Positions 1-6,912 of a stretch of DNA of 15,861 bases are shown piece after piece. A program made the translations under genes and the position numbers. The stretch comes from Lachnospiraceae bacterium (GTDB taxonomy: Bacteria; Bacillota; Clostridia; Lachnospirales; Lachnospiraceae). How positions within the stretch are numbered: the first letter of the stretch is position 1; every line of letters begins with the position of its first letter. Below the pieces are notes generated by a model. The model saw nothing but the letters and a program-made list of their open reading frames with translations. It searched no databases and was not told where the DNA came from. The stretch spans positions 1 through 15,861 of the forward strand of contig CAAEUM010000235.1 of the NCBI GenBank assembly GCA_900759225.1, written 5' to 3'.

Positions 1-842
1 AGAGCGCCGATGTTATCACCAGCCTGAGCAGAGTCAAGCAGCTTACGGAACATCTCGATACCAGTAACAACAGTCTTACGTGTATCCTCATGAATACCAA
101 CGATCTCAACTTCGTCGTTCAGGTTCAGAGTACCACGCTCTACTCTACCGGTAGCAACAGTACCACGGCCAGTAATGGTGAATACGTCCTCTACAGGCAT
201 CAGGAAAGGCTTCTCAGTCTCACGAACTGGGTCAGGAATCCAGCTGTCAACAGCTGCCATAAGCTCCATAACCTTGTCGCCCCACTGGCTGTGAGGATCC
301 TCAAGTGCCTTCAGAGCAGAACCCTGGATGATAGGAGTATCATCGCCTGGGAACTCGTACTCATTTAACAGGTCTCTGATCTCCATCTCTACCAGCTCAA
401 GCAGCTCTGGATCGTCAACCATGTCACACTTATTCATGAATACAACGATGTAAGGAACGCCTACCTGACGGGACAGAAGGATGTGCTCTCTTGTCTGAGC
501 CATAACACCATCTGTTGCAGCTACAACCAGGATAGCGCCGTCCATCTGAGCAGCACCAGTGATCATGTTCTTAACGTAGTCAGCATGTCCTGGGCAGTCA
601 ACGTGTGCGTAGTGTCTGTTTTCAGTCTGATACTCAACGTGAGAAGTAGAAATGGTGATACCACGCTCTCTCTCCTCTGGAGCCTTATCGATGTTCTCGA
701 AATCAACCTTTGCGTTTCCTTCAACTCTCTCAGACAGAACCTTTGTAATAGCTGCAGTCAGAGTAGTTTTACCATGGTCAACGTGTCCGATGGTACCAAT
801 GTTACAATGTGGTTTGCTTCTTTCAAACTTAGCTTTAGCCAT
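1..842 (-). CDS. tuf: Elongation factor Tu (3' end cut off by window edge)
   Basis: EF-Tu is the GTPase that delivers aminoacyl-tRNA to the ribosomal A site in the cytoplasm. Reading leftward from ATG at 842, the protein begins [20 protein letters not shown]. It shows the P-loop GHVDHGKT at about residues 19-26, the switch motif RGITI, the G3 motif DCPGH and the G4 motif NKCD. About 280 residues are present, ending in ...AGDNIGA in domain 2. The usual length is near 397, so the last third lies outside the window. A strong ribosome binding site (AAGGAGG, bases 853-859) sits 10 bases before the ATG. The gene follows fusA by 197 bp and has its own promoter at 910-938, so it can be transcribed both by readthrough from fusA and independently. 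The family assignment is certain. Confidence 0.98.
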   Translation of the reverse strand, partial: MAKAKFERSKPHCNIGTIGHVDHGKTTLTAAITKVLSERVEGNAKVDFENIDKAPEERERGITISTSHVEYQTENRHYAHVDCPGHADYVKNMITGAAQMDGAILVVAATDGVMAQTREHILLSRQVGVPYIVVFMNKCDMVDDPELLELVEMEIRDLLNEYEFPGDDTPIIQGSALKALEDPHSQWGDKVMELMAAVDSWIPDPVRETEKPFLMPVEDVFTITGRGTVATGRVERGTLNLNDEVEIVGIHEDTRKTVVTGIEMFRKLLDSAQAGDNIGA

Positions 843-909
843 TTTATAACGTCCTCCTTAATTGTCACCCTTTATAACGGGCTAATATAGTTAATGTAGG
901 CTATCAATC

Positions 910-938
910 ATTATATTCTATTTTATCTTGATTTACAA
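910..938 (-). promoter_or_regulatory. Sigma-A type promoter of tuf
   Basis: On the minus strand there is a -35 TTGTAA (bases 933-938), a 17-base spacer and a perfect -10 TATAAT (910-915). Transcription would start near base 903, giving a leader of about 60 bases before the tuf ATG. The match (four of six, and six of six) with ideal spacing makes this a good vegetative promoter. It would let EF-Tu be made in excess of the upstream str genes. Confidence 0.75.
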
Positions 939-971
939 GCCTTTTTTAATGCGGAGCAGCGATTAGTTGCC

Positions 972-1014
972 GCCCGCAGACAGCCCGGGCTTCCTCTTCG
1001 ATTGTAAGGAAGCC
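972..1014 (-). other. Inverted repeats in the fusA-tuf gap
   Basis: An 8-bp stem (GGCTTCCT 988-995 with AGGAAGCC 1007-1014, 11-base loop) lies just after the fusA stop codon. A second possible stem on the transcript (GCCCG...CGGGC, about 972-990) overlaps its 3' arm, so the two would compete. No run of T follows either stem on the minus strand, so this does not look like a classic intrinsic terminator. It may be a processing or stability element, or a weak attenuator ahead of the tuf promoter. The function is inference. Confidence 0.4.
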
Positions 1015-1041
1015 GCGTGGCTGGAACCTTGCATCTGATAA

Positions 1042-3159
1042 TTATTTCTTATGCTCGGAAAGAACCTTCTCCTGTACGCTCTTTGGAACCTGCTCGTACT
1101 TCTCGAAGAACATGGAGTAGTTACCACGTCCCTGAGTTCTGGAACGAAGGTCTGTAGAGTAACCGAACATTTCAGACAACGGAACATAAGCCTTAACCAG
1201 CTTACCGCCGCCGATGTCCTCCATACCCTCAATACGGCCACGACGGGAGTTAATATCACCGATAACGTCACCCATGTATTCCTCAGGCATGGTAACCTCA
1301 ACCTTCATGATAGGCTCAAGCAGAACCGGGTTGCCCTTGTGCATTGCATCCTTAAATGCCATAGAACCAGCAATGTGGAATGCCATCTCAGAGGAGTCAA
1401 CCTCATGATAAGAACCATCATATACGTCAGCACATACACCCAGTACTGGGAAGCCGCCCAGGATACCAGTCTTAGAAGCCTCTTCGATACCTTCGCCGAC
1501 TGCCGGGATGTATTCCTTCGGAATTGCACCACCAACAACGGAAGAAGTAAACTTGAAGGTCTCTTCGCCATTTGGATCCATTGGTGTGAAGTGAACCTTA
1601 CAATGTCCGTACTGTCCACGTCCACCAGACTGCTTAGCATACTTGCTGTCTACATCAACAGCCTTGGTAAATGTCTCCTTGTAAGCAACCTGAGGAGCAC
1701 CAACGTTTGCCTCTACATTAAACTCACGCAGCAGACGGTCTACGATAATGTCCAGATGAAGCTCGCCCATACCGGAGATAATGGTCTGACCAGTCTCTTC
1801 GTCGGTACGAACACGGAAAGTAGGATCTTCTTCTGCCAGCTTTACAAGAGCATCGCCCATCTTGTCCTGGCTTGCCTTTGTCTTTGGCTCGATCGCGATA
1901 TCGATAACCGGCTCCGGGAACTCCATGGACTCAAGGATTACTGGATGCTGCTCATCACAGATAGTATCACCGGTAGAAGTAGTCTTAAATCCAACTGCTG
2001 CCGCAATATCACCGGAATAAACCTTGTCCAGCTCATGACGCTTGTTAGCATGCATCTGAAGGATACGTCCAACACGCTCCTTCTTGCCCTTTGTTGCGTT
2101 CAGCACATAGGAACCGGAGTTAAGCACACCAGAATACACACGGAAATATGCCAGCTTACCAACAAATGGGTCAGTCATGATCTTAAATGCGAGAGCGGCA
2201 AATGGTTCATCATCTGAAGAGTGACGCTCTACTTCATTTCCATCCAGGTCAACACCCTTGATTGCAGGAATGTCAAGTGGGGATGGCATAAATTCGATAA
2301 TCGCGTCCAGAAGCTTCTGTACGCCCTTATTTCTGTATGCGGTACCGCAGCATACGGGAACTGCTGTACACTCACAGGTAGCCTTTCTGAGGGCCTTCTT
2401 CAGTTCCTCATTGGAAGGCTCCTCACCCTCAAGGTACTGCATCATTAAATCATCATCCAGCTCGCAGATCTTCTCTACCAGCTCGCTGCGGTAAAGCTCT
2501 GCATCGTCCTGCATATCCTCTGGGATATCAATAACGGAGATGTCGTCGCCCTTATCATCATTATAGATATAAGCCTTCATCTCAAACAGGTCAATGATTC
2601 CCTTGAATTCATCTTCCTTGCCGATTGGCAGCTGAATGCAGATCGCATTCTTTCCAAGTCTTGTTTTAATCTGTTCTACTGCACCATAGAAGTTAGCGCC
2701 AAGAATGTCCATCTTGTTAATGAAGGCCATACGTGGTACGTTGTAGGTATCAGCCTGACGCCATACATTCTCAGACTGCGGCTCTACACCGCCTTTTGCG
2801 CAGAATACGCCTACAGCACCGTCAAGAACTCGCAGGGAACGCTCAACCTCAACAGTGAAGTCAACGTGTCCTGGAGTATCAATGATATTGATACGATGCT
2901 CTAATGCGCCTGCCTTAGGCTTGCACTGCTCCTGTAGGGTCCAGTGGCAGGTAGTTGCAGCAGAAGTAATTGTAATACCTCTTTCCTGCTCCTGAGCCAT
3001 CCAGTCCATGGTTGCAGTACCCTCATGGGTATCACCAATTTTATAGTTTACGCCAGTATAATACAGAATACGCTCAGTTGTGGTAGTCTTACCAGCATCG
3101 ATATGAGCCATGATTCCGATATTTCTGGTTCTCTCTAACGGATATTCTCTTCCAGCCAA
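1042..3159 (-). CDS. fusA: Elongation factor G
   Basis: EF-G is the translocation GTPase of the ribosome and also acts in ribosome recycling with RRF. The 705-residue product has G1 [11 protein letters not shown] (about 18-28), RGITI (60-64), G3 DTPGH (94-98) and G4 NKMD (148-151), followed by the translation-factor beta-barrel and the C-terminal EF-G domains IV and V. Length is normal (about 690-705). Residues about 73-90, just before the G3 motif, form a longer loop than in Bacillus EF-G. The start is a TTG codon (3157-3159), with AAGGAGG at 3168-3174 exactly 8 bases upstream. No ATG near it fits as well, and the protein begins [20 protein letters not shown], the expected N-terminus. It lies 32 bp after rpsG and is surely co-transcribed with it. 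Confidence 0.98.
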   Translation of the reverse strand: MAGREYPLERTRNIGIMAHIDAGKTTTTERILYYTGVNYKIGDTHEGTATMDWMAQEQERGITITSAATTCHWTLQEQCKPKAGALEHRINIIDTPGHVDFTVEVERSLRVLDGAVGVFCAKGGVEPQSENVWRQADTYNVPRMAFINKMDILGANFYGAVEQIKTRLGKNAICIQLPIGKEDEFKGIIDLFEMKAYIYNDDKGDDISVIDIPEDMQDDAELYRSELVEKICELDDDLMMQYLEGEEPSNEELKKALRKATCECTAVPVCCGTAYRNKGVQKLLDAIIEFMPSPLDIPAIKGVDLDGNEVERHSSDDEPFAALAFKIMTDPFVGKLAYFRVYSGVLNSGSYVLNATKGKKERVGRILQMHANKRHELDKVYSGDIAAAVGFKTTSTGDTICDEQHPVILESMEFPEPVIDIAIEPKTKASQDKMGDALVKLAEEDPTFRVRTDEETGQTIISGMGELHLDIIVDRLLREFNVEANVGAPQVAYKETFTKAVDVDSKYAKQSGGRGQYGHCKVHFTPMDPNGEETFKFTSSVVGGAIPKEYIPAVGEGIEEASKTGILGGFPVLGVCADVYDGSYHEVDSSEMAFHIAGSMAFKDAMHKGNPVLLEPIMKVEVTMPEEYMGDVIGDINSRRGRIEGMEDIGGGKLVKAYVPLSEMFGYSTDLRSRTQGRGNYSMFFEKYEQVPKSVQEKVLSEHKK

Positions 3160-3191
3160 GGGATTTTCCTCCTTAAATAATCAGGGCAAAA

Positions 3192-3662
3192 TTAGAAGCG
3201 ATAATGCGCAAATGCCTTGTTTGCCTCTGCCATCTTGTGCATATCTTCTTTCTTCTTTACAGATGCTCCTGTATTGTTTGCTGCATCCATAATCTCATTT
3301 GCCAGTCTCTCTTCCTGGGTCTTCTCGCCTCTCTTACGGGAGTACAGAGTGATCCAGCGCAGAGCCAGCGCCTGTCTTCTTTCCGGCTTAACCTCAATAG
3401 GTACCTGATAGGTAGCACCACCGATACGCTTTGCCTTTACCTCAAGAACAGGCATAATGTTGTTCATTGCTTCTTCAAATACTTCAATCGCGTCCTTACC
3501 GGTTGTCTCAGCAACACGGTTGAATGCGCCATATACAATCTTCTGGGCAACACCCTTCTTGCCATCTAACATAATGTTGTTTACCAGCTTGGTAACAACC
3601 TTGTTATTGTAGATCGGGTCAGCCAGAACGTCTCTCTTCTGAGTATGTCCTTTACGTGGCAC
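3192..3662 (-). CDS. rpsG: 30S ribosomal protein S7
   Basis: S7 is a primary binder of the 3' domain of 16S rRNA, starts assembly of the 30S head and contacts E-site tRNA. The 156-residue length is the standard bacterial size. The N-terminus ([20 protein letters not shown]) and the basic [19 protein letters not shown] region (here [17 protein letters not shown], about 98-114) are typical. Translation starts at a GTG codon (3660-3662), with AAGGAGG at 3671-3677, 8 bases upstream. It is the second gene of the rpsL-rpsG-fusA run, but an unusually long 282-bp leader separates it from rpsL. In E. coli S7 represses the str mRNA by binding the rpsL-rpsG junction. Whether the same happens here is open. 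Confidence 0.98.
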   Translation of the reverse strand: MPRKGHTQKRDVLADPIYNNKVVTKLVNNIMLDGKKGVAQKIVYGAFNRVAETTGKDAIEVFEEAMNNIMPVLEVKAKRIGGATYQVPIEVKPERRQALALRWITLYSRKRGEKTQEERLANEIMDAANNTGASVKKKEDMHKMAEANKAFAHYRF

Positions 3663-3944
3663 GTTACTTCCCTCCTTAATTATGATCGCAGTCTATTCGC
3701 AGTGCAGCTTATGTGCAAGCGCAACGCGCCTTATGGCACGTCTTTTTACACTGTTCATTGCTTGCGAAGATTAATTCAACGGTACTCACATGTTTCCATA
3801 AAATGTGTTTCGTGCTCGGCTTTCCATATATTTCCTGCAACCACAGGTCAATATCACAGATCCGGCACTAACAATACGGATCCTTTGATCCGCTGTCACT
3901 TTACTGCTGTTAGTGGTACATTTTTAGTTTTCAGGCTTTATAAA
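3663..3944 (-). promoter_or_regulatory. Long, foldable rpsL-rpsG intergenic region
   Basis: The gap is 282 bp, long for neighbouring ribosomal genes. Its best element is a nested hairpin at 3866-3915: an outer 8-bp stem (CACTAACA/TGTTAGTG, 3866-3873 with 3908-3915) encloses a perfect 6-bp stem (CGGATC/GATCCG, 3877-3882 with 3887-3892) with a 4-base loop. Weaker inverted repeats are at 3787-3791 with 3803-3807, and at 3715-3720 with 3760-3765. None is followed by a T run, so termination is unlikely. No convincing promoter is seen; a TTGACC is present on the minus strand but with a poor -10. A ribosomal-protein binding leader or an RNA processing site is possible. Confidence 0.45.
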
Positions 3945-4364
3945 TTATTTCTTGTCTTTTGGACGCTTAGCGCCGTACTTAGAACGAGCCTGCTTTCTGT
4001 TTGCAACACCTGCGGTATCCAGTGTACCTCTGATGATATGATATCTGGTACCTGGAAGGTCCTTTACTCTTCCTCCACGGATCAGAACAACGCTGTGTTC
4101 CTGAAGGTTATGACCCTCTCCTGGAATGTAGCTTGTTACTTCGATACCGTTGGAAAGACGAACTCTGGCGATCTTTCTCAGTGCTGAGTTAGGCTTCTTA
4201 GGGGTAGCAGTCTTAACAGCTGTACAAACTCCACGCTTCTGTGGTGCAGATACGTCAGTTGCCTTCTTCTGTAAAGAGTTGTATCCTCTCTGCAGAGCCG
4301 GAGCAGTAGACTTCTTTGTACTGGACTGTCTTCCCTTTCTTACTAACTGGTTAAATGTTGGCAT
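3945..4364 (-). CDS. rpsL: 30S ribosomal protein S12
   Basis: S12 lies at the decoding centre of the 30S subunit and influences accuracy. The 139-residue protein is the long form common in Gram-positive bacteria, with the extra segment before PQKRGVCT (about 41-48) compared with the 124-residue E. coli protein. The conserved [11 protein letters not shown] (about 54-64) and GGRVKDLPG (97-105) loops are intact. The lysines whose substitution causes streptomycin resistance (K56/K57 and K101 here) are wild type, so the target is predicted sensitive. The ATG at 4362-4364 is preceded by AGGAGGTG (4372-4379) 7 bases upstream, a perfect anti-Shine-Dalgarno match. It is the first gene of the rpsL-rpsG-fusA transcript driven by the promoter at 4467-4495. 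Confidence 0.98.
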   Translation of the reverse strand: MPTFNQLVRKGRQSSTKKSTAPALQRGYNSLQKKATDVSAPQKRGVCTAVKTATPKKPNSALRKIARVRLSNGIEVTSYIPGEGHNLQEHSVVLIRGGRVKDLPGTRYHIIRGTLDTAGVANRKQARSKYGAKRPKDKK

Positions 4365-4407
4365 TCCTTTTCACCTCCTGTGATATTGTCTGTTGGTTGC
4401 TGTAATT

Positions 4408-4433
4408 CTCAGCTTCTGAGCGCTTTTTTGCGC
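4408..4433 (-). other. Tandem small hairpins in the rpsL leader
   Basis: The roughly 95-base untranslated leader of rpsL contains two adjoining stems: GCGC/GCGC around six A (4420-4433 region) and CTCAG/CTGAG around a 3-base loop (4408-4420). They share one base at 4420. They end about 28 bases before the ribosome binding site and leave it free. They could protect the 5' end of the mRNA; the role is inferred. Confidence 0.4.
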
Positions 4434-4466
4434 ATCAAAATACTGTGCATTTTCACACACCATATC

Positions 4467-4495
4467 ATTATATACACAGAGAAAAAATATGTCAA
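4467..4495 (-). promoter_or_regulatory. Perfect consensus sigma-A promoter of rpsL
   Basis: On the minus strand, TTGACA (4490-4495), a 17-base spacer and TATAAT (4467-4472) match the vegetative consensus at all twelve positions. The region just upstream is rich in A and T runs, like an UP element. Transcription should start near base 4460, giving a leader of about 95 bases. This makes rpsL-rpsG-fusA a transcription unit independent of rpoBC, from which it is separated by the inserted plus-strand block. Confidence 0.92.
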
Positions 4496-4695
4496 GGTGT
4501 TTTGAAAAAACATATCATCCTCGAATCTGCCTCCAGATATCAGTTCAGCCGTTTTCAGAAAGACTTCCATATTAATTAAAGAAGCAACCCATTCCAGTTT
4601 CTTCTGCCCTTCTCTCGGAAATTGTGCATCATGCACTATAACAAGTCTTTTCTCTTGTATAACATATCGATTTTTCCCTTATGTCTGTCTTTTTA
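4496..4695. other. Divergent spacer between rpsL and gntR promoters
   Basis: These 200 bp lie between two back-to-back consensus promoters. They hold an exact 13-bp inverted repeat (GTGCAT-C-ATGCAC, 4624-4636) and an imperfect copy of the GntR operator core (TTGTATAACA, 4655-4664, eight of ten). A minus-strand reading frame crosses the spacer and runs through the rpsL promoter, so it is not accepted as a gene. No other gene is visible. Confidence 0.4.
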
Positions 4696-4724
4696 TTGAC
4701 ATACTGTTATAACAGTTGTATAAT
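4696..4724 (+). promoter_or_regulatory. Perfect consensus promoter of the gntR-type gene
   Basis: TTGACA (4696-4701), 17-base spacer, TATAAT (4719-4724): a twelve-of-twelve sigma-A match. The expected start is near base 4731, about 37 bases before the TTG start codon. The spacer is almost filled by the palindrome at 4703-4716, so a bound repressor would block RNA polymerase directly. Such a strong promoter for a regulator makes sense if it is normally repressed. Confidence 0.9.
4703..4716. promoter_or_regulatory. Operator 1: 14-bp perfect palindrome
   Basis: ACTGTTATAACAGT reads the same on both strands and sits inside the -35/-10 spacer of the regulator's promoter. Its GT-N4-AC half-site pattern suits a dimeric winged-helix GntR-family protein. 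The 19 bases 4703-4721 match 5443-5461 upstream of the transporter at 17 positions. Autoregulation by the adjacent regulator is inferred from position and recurrence. Confidence 0.75.
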
Positions 4725-4767
4725 TTGTAACAGCAAGTGAGAAAAGATATCAGACAAGGAGATTGAT

Positions 4768-5415
4768 TTGGCAGAAGATAATTTTCAGACGGCAGCGGAT
4801 TTAGCTTACCGCATTATTTCACAAAAAATACTGGACGGTGAGTACGCGCCGGGAATGAAGCTTTCAAGGCGCAAAATGGCCGATGCTACGGGGGTTAGTG
4901 TAATACCGGTCATTGAAGCATTAAAACGTCTTGAAGAGGACAGGCTGGTTGAATCAAAACCCAAATGGGGTTCCTTTGTTACAGTTCCTACCAAACAGAA
5001 AATCATCGACAGTTATCAGCTGAGGGAGGCCATTGAGGCACAGTCTGCCCGTTATCTGGCAGAACATATGACACAGCTGCAGCATGATGAGCTGTGGGAG
5101 ATTGCAACTGTCCTGGATACGGTCCCTTATGACGAGCGCTCCCGGGAAGGATGCCGCGATTCCCATTTGCACTTCCACATTAAGCTGACGGAATTTACGG
5201 GAAATATCCTGCTGATCGACACCCTGAGGAAGATCAACCTGTTCTGGATCTTATGCAAGGCTCTTGGAAGCAATGCTCCCAACGTATCCTATCCCAGATA
5301 CTGGCACCGCTATCTTCTGGATGTAATTTCTAAAGGTGACCCCGAGGAAGCCGACAGGGCAATGCGGATACATGTTAATGACTCTTTAAAGACAATTTTA
5401 GCCACAGAACCTTGA
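4768..5415 (+). CDS. GntR-family regulator, FadR/FCD subfamily
   Basis: This 215-residue protein has an N-terminal winged helix-turn-helix (about 8-74, with the typical IISQKILDGEYAPGMKLSRR start and ALKRLEEDRLVE recognition/wing part). An all-helical FCD effector domain follows (about 80-210). The usual FCD metal-site residues appear intact: D131 and H135 in DSHLHFH, H180 in HRYLLD and H202 in AMRIHV. Members of this subfamily commonly sense small organic acids. Translation starts at TTG (4768-4770), with AAGGAGA (4756-4762) 5 bases upstream. It is the first gene of a plus-strand block with the transporter and the dehydrogenase, and palindromic operators lie in the promoters before it and before the transporter. 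It is probably a repressor of both; the ligand is unknown, perhaps the dehydrogenase substrate. Confidence 0.93.
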   Translation: MAEDNFQTAADLAYRIISQKILDGEYAPGMKLSRRKMADATGVSVIPVIEALKRLEEDRLVESKPKWGSFVTVPTKQKIIDSYQLREAIEAQSARYLAEHMTQLQHDELWEIATVLDTVPYDERSREGCRDSHLHFHIKLTEFTGNILLIDTLRKINLFWILCKALGSNAPNVSYPRYWHRYLLDVISKGDPEEADRAMRIHVNDSLKTILATEP

Positions 5416-5435
5416 TTTACTGTGGTTTCTCTTTT
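5402..5435 (+). terminator. Weak intrinsic terminator at the gntR stop codon
   Basis: A 6-bp stem (CCACAG 5402-5407 with CTGTGG 5420-5425, 12-base loop) spans the regulator's TGA stop and is followed by the T-rich tract TTTCTCTTTT (5426-5435). It would partly separate the regulator transcript from the transporter, which has its own promoter beginning at 5434. The stem is short, so some readthrough is expected. Confidence 0.5.
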
Positions 5436-5462
5436 GCCTTAAAGTGTTATAACAGTTATATA
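5434..5462 (+). promoter_or_regulatory. Promoter of the transporter-dehydrogenase pair
   Basis: TTGCCT (5434-5439), 17-base spacer and TATATA (5457-5462) form a moderate sigma-A promoter, weaker than that of the regulator. The expected start is near base 5469, about 38 bases before the transporter ATG. The operator copy at 5443-5456 lies in the spacer, in nearly the same position as in the regulator's promoter. That shared geometry is the main reason to believe this otherwise average match. Confidence 0.6.
5443..5456. promoter_or_regulatory. Operator 2: second copy of the GntR palindrome
   Basis: AGTGTTATAACAGT differs from operator 1 at a single base (13 of 14). The inner ten bases TGTTATAACA (5445-5454) are identical and perfectly symmetric. 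It lies in the promoter spacer ahead of the transporter, so the same regulator probably represses both transcription units. Confidence 0.72.
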
Positions 5463-5506
5463 TGTTATTTTTTAACATCATACTATATTTTAGGAGGGTA
5501 TTTTGT

Positions 5507-6814
5507 ATGAAACAGACAACACAAACAACCGCATCCGATGACAACATCACATTCCGGAAACTTACCATGGCTGAAAACCTAAAAGCTTTGGGGCCTGGGG
5601 TCATCTTTGTCCTGACGGCACTTGGAGCCGGTGATCTGGTGGATTCATCTGTATCAGGTTCCCATTATGGATATACCTTAATGTGGGCTTTGGCTGCCGC
5701 TACACTGGTCCGCTTCCTTATTGTAAACATTATGGCACGCTTCGAGCTGTGCAACACCCAGAAAATTACCCTGTTTGAAGGCTATGCAGGAATCTCCAAA
5801 GCATTCCCCTACTTTTTTGCAGCTTTTGGTATTTTCCTTGGACATACCACGAATGCAACTATGATCAAAGGCGTAGGCGAAGCAATCTACCATATTTTCG
5901 GCTTCGGAAGCCCATTTCTCTGGTCCGTCCTGGCCGTTGCATCCTGTTTCTTCGTTACAAGAGGCAATGTGTATAACCGCCTTGAGAATATTATGAAGGT
6001 ACTTCTTGCAATCATGACAGCCTGCTTCCTTGGCCTGGCGATCGCAAGTACCCCTGACCCGGTTGAAATTGCCGGAGGCCTGTTTGCATTCTCTATGCCG
6101 GAAGGTACCGGTCTGTTCGGTGCAATGATGCTTACCATCTCTTTAGTAGGCGCTGTTGCTGGTTCCCTTACAAACTTCCTCTATCCTCATTCCATTAAGG
6201 AAAAGGGCTGGAAGGATGCCAGCTATAAGAAAATCCAGAGAAACGAGCTTCTTTTCAGTACCATTATGCTGATTGTATTAAATCTTACCATCTGGATCGT
6301 AGGTGCTGAGATTCTTCGTCCTGCCGGCATTGAAGTACAGAGCCTTGAGGATATTTCCCAGGCACTTTCTATGACCTTCGGAAGAATCGGAAGCGTTATC
6401 TTCTACCTGGGCGTATTCGGCGCACTTTACAGTACAATTCTCGGTGTTGCCAACGGCTACAGCGGCATTGTGCTTGAAAACATCCATATTTTTAAACCGG
6501 AACGCAGGGAAGCATACGGCGAGAAGACAGAAAATGACCCATGGTATAAATACTTATCCCTGTTCTACCTTCTGACTCCTCTGGTATGGTGTCTGCCAGG
6601 AATGCCAAACTTCGTTGTACTTACATTGATCAACAATATGTTCAACACGGTTGCTCTCCCAGCGATCGCCATCGGACTGCTTTTCCTGTCCCTGAACAAA
6701 AAATACTTAAGCAAGCGTTTCCGCAACAACTGGTTTGAAACGGTTGTTTTAATCGGTGCAACCGGCTTAGCGATCTGGGGTGCAGTAAAAATTGTAATCG
6801 GATTTTTTGCATAA
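5507..6814 (+). CDS. Divergent NRAMP-family (SLC11-like) membrane transporter
   Basis: A 435-residue integral membrane protein with about 11 hydrophobic helices (roughly 28-48, 55-77, 99-122, 134-151, 160-180, 203-228, 247-270, 290-315, 348-364, 367-397, 410-433), the NRAMP/LeuT-fold layout. The first helix has the family's GPG and GSHYGY landmarks. Where MntH has DPGN it has GAGD (40-43), and helix 6 has GSLTN (219-223) in place of MPHN. The two motifs that bind Mn2+/Fe2+ in true NRAMPs are thus changed, so the name mntH is not justified. The substrate may be another divalent cation (as in the Mg2+-transporting NRMT branch) or something else. The start at 5507 is chosen over an in-frame ATG at 5462 because AGGAGGG (5492-5498) lies 8 bases before it and the earlier ATG overlaps the promoter. 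The dehydrogenase gene follows 98 bp downstream, probably in the same transcript. Confidence 0.88.
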   Translation: MKQTTQTTASDDNITFRKLTMAENLKALGPGVIFVLTALGAGDLVDSSVSGSHYGYTLMWALAAATLVRFLIVNIMARFELCNTQKITLFEGYAGISKAFPYFFAAFGIFLGHTTNATMIKGVGEAIYHIFGFGSPFLWSVLAVASCFFVTRGNVYNRLENIMKVLLAIMTACFLGLAIASTPDPVEIAGGLFAFSMPEGTGLFGAMMLTISLVGAVAGSLTNFLYPHSIKEKGWKDASYKKIQRNELLFSTIMLIVLNLTIWIVGAEILRPAGIEVQSLEDISQALSMTFGRIGSVIFYLGVFGALYSTILGVANGYSGIVLENIHIFKPERREAYGEKTENDPWYKYLSLFYLLTPLVWCLPGMPNFVVLTLINNMFNTVALPAIAIGLLFLSLNKKYLSKRFRNNWFETVVLIGATGLAIWGAVKIVIGFFA

Positions 6815-6828
6815 CTTCATGTATACTT

Positions 6829-6877
6829 ATATGCCGGGGCTTTCCAGACGATCGCAGGTCGGAAAATTCCGGCATAT
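6829..6877 (+). other. Intercistronic long hairpin between transporter and dehydrogenase
   Basis: A nearly continuous imperfect stem: ATATGCCGG (6829-6837) pairs with CCGGCATAT (6869-6877), then TTTCC (6841-6845) with GGAAA (6861-6865), then GAC (6847-6849) with GTC (6858-6860). No T run follows (GTGAATAATAATAT), so it is not a good terminator. It may stabilise the upstream message or adjust the ratio of the two proteins. A second regulator site is less likely since the operator core is absent. Confidence 0.55.
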
Positions 6878-6912
6878 GTGAATAATAATATAAAAATCAG
6901 GAGGACAAAACG

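Noticed and set aside
1051..2217. Long plus-strand open frame (388 codons) opposite fusA
   Set aside because: It lies wholly antisense to fusA, gives a protein with no recognisable domain and lacks a ribosome binding site; open antisense frames are common opposite strongly codon-biased genes.
4409..4636. Minus-strand 75-codon open frame upstream of rpsL as a gene
   Set aside because: It starts with GTG inside a small palindrome, has no ribosome binding site, and its last third covers the perfect rpsL promoter and leader.
5462..5464. Upstream in-frame ATG as start of the transporter
   Set aside because: It overlaps the promoter -10 region, has no ribosome binding site, and the ATG at 5507 has an ideal one.
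5507..6814. Naming the transporter mntH
   Set aside because: Both canonical metal-binding motifs (DPGN and MPHN) are replaced, so manganese transport cannot be assumed.
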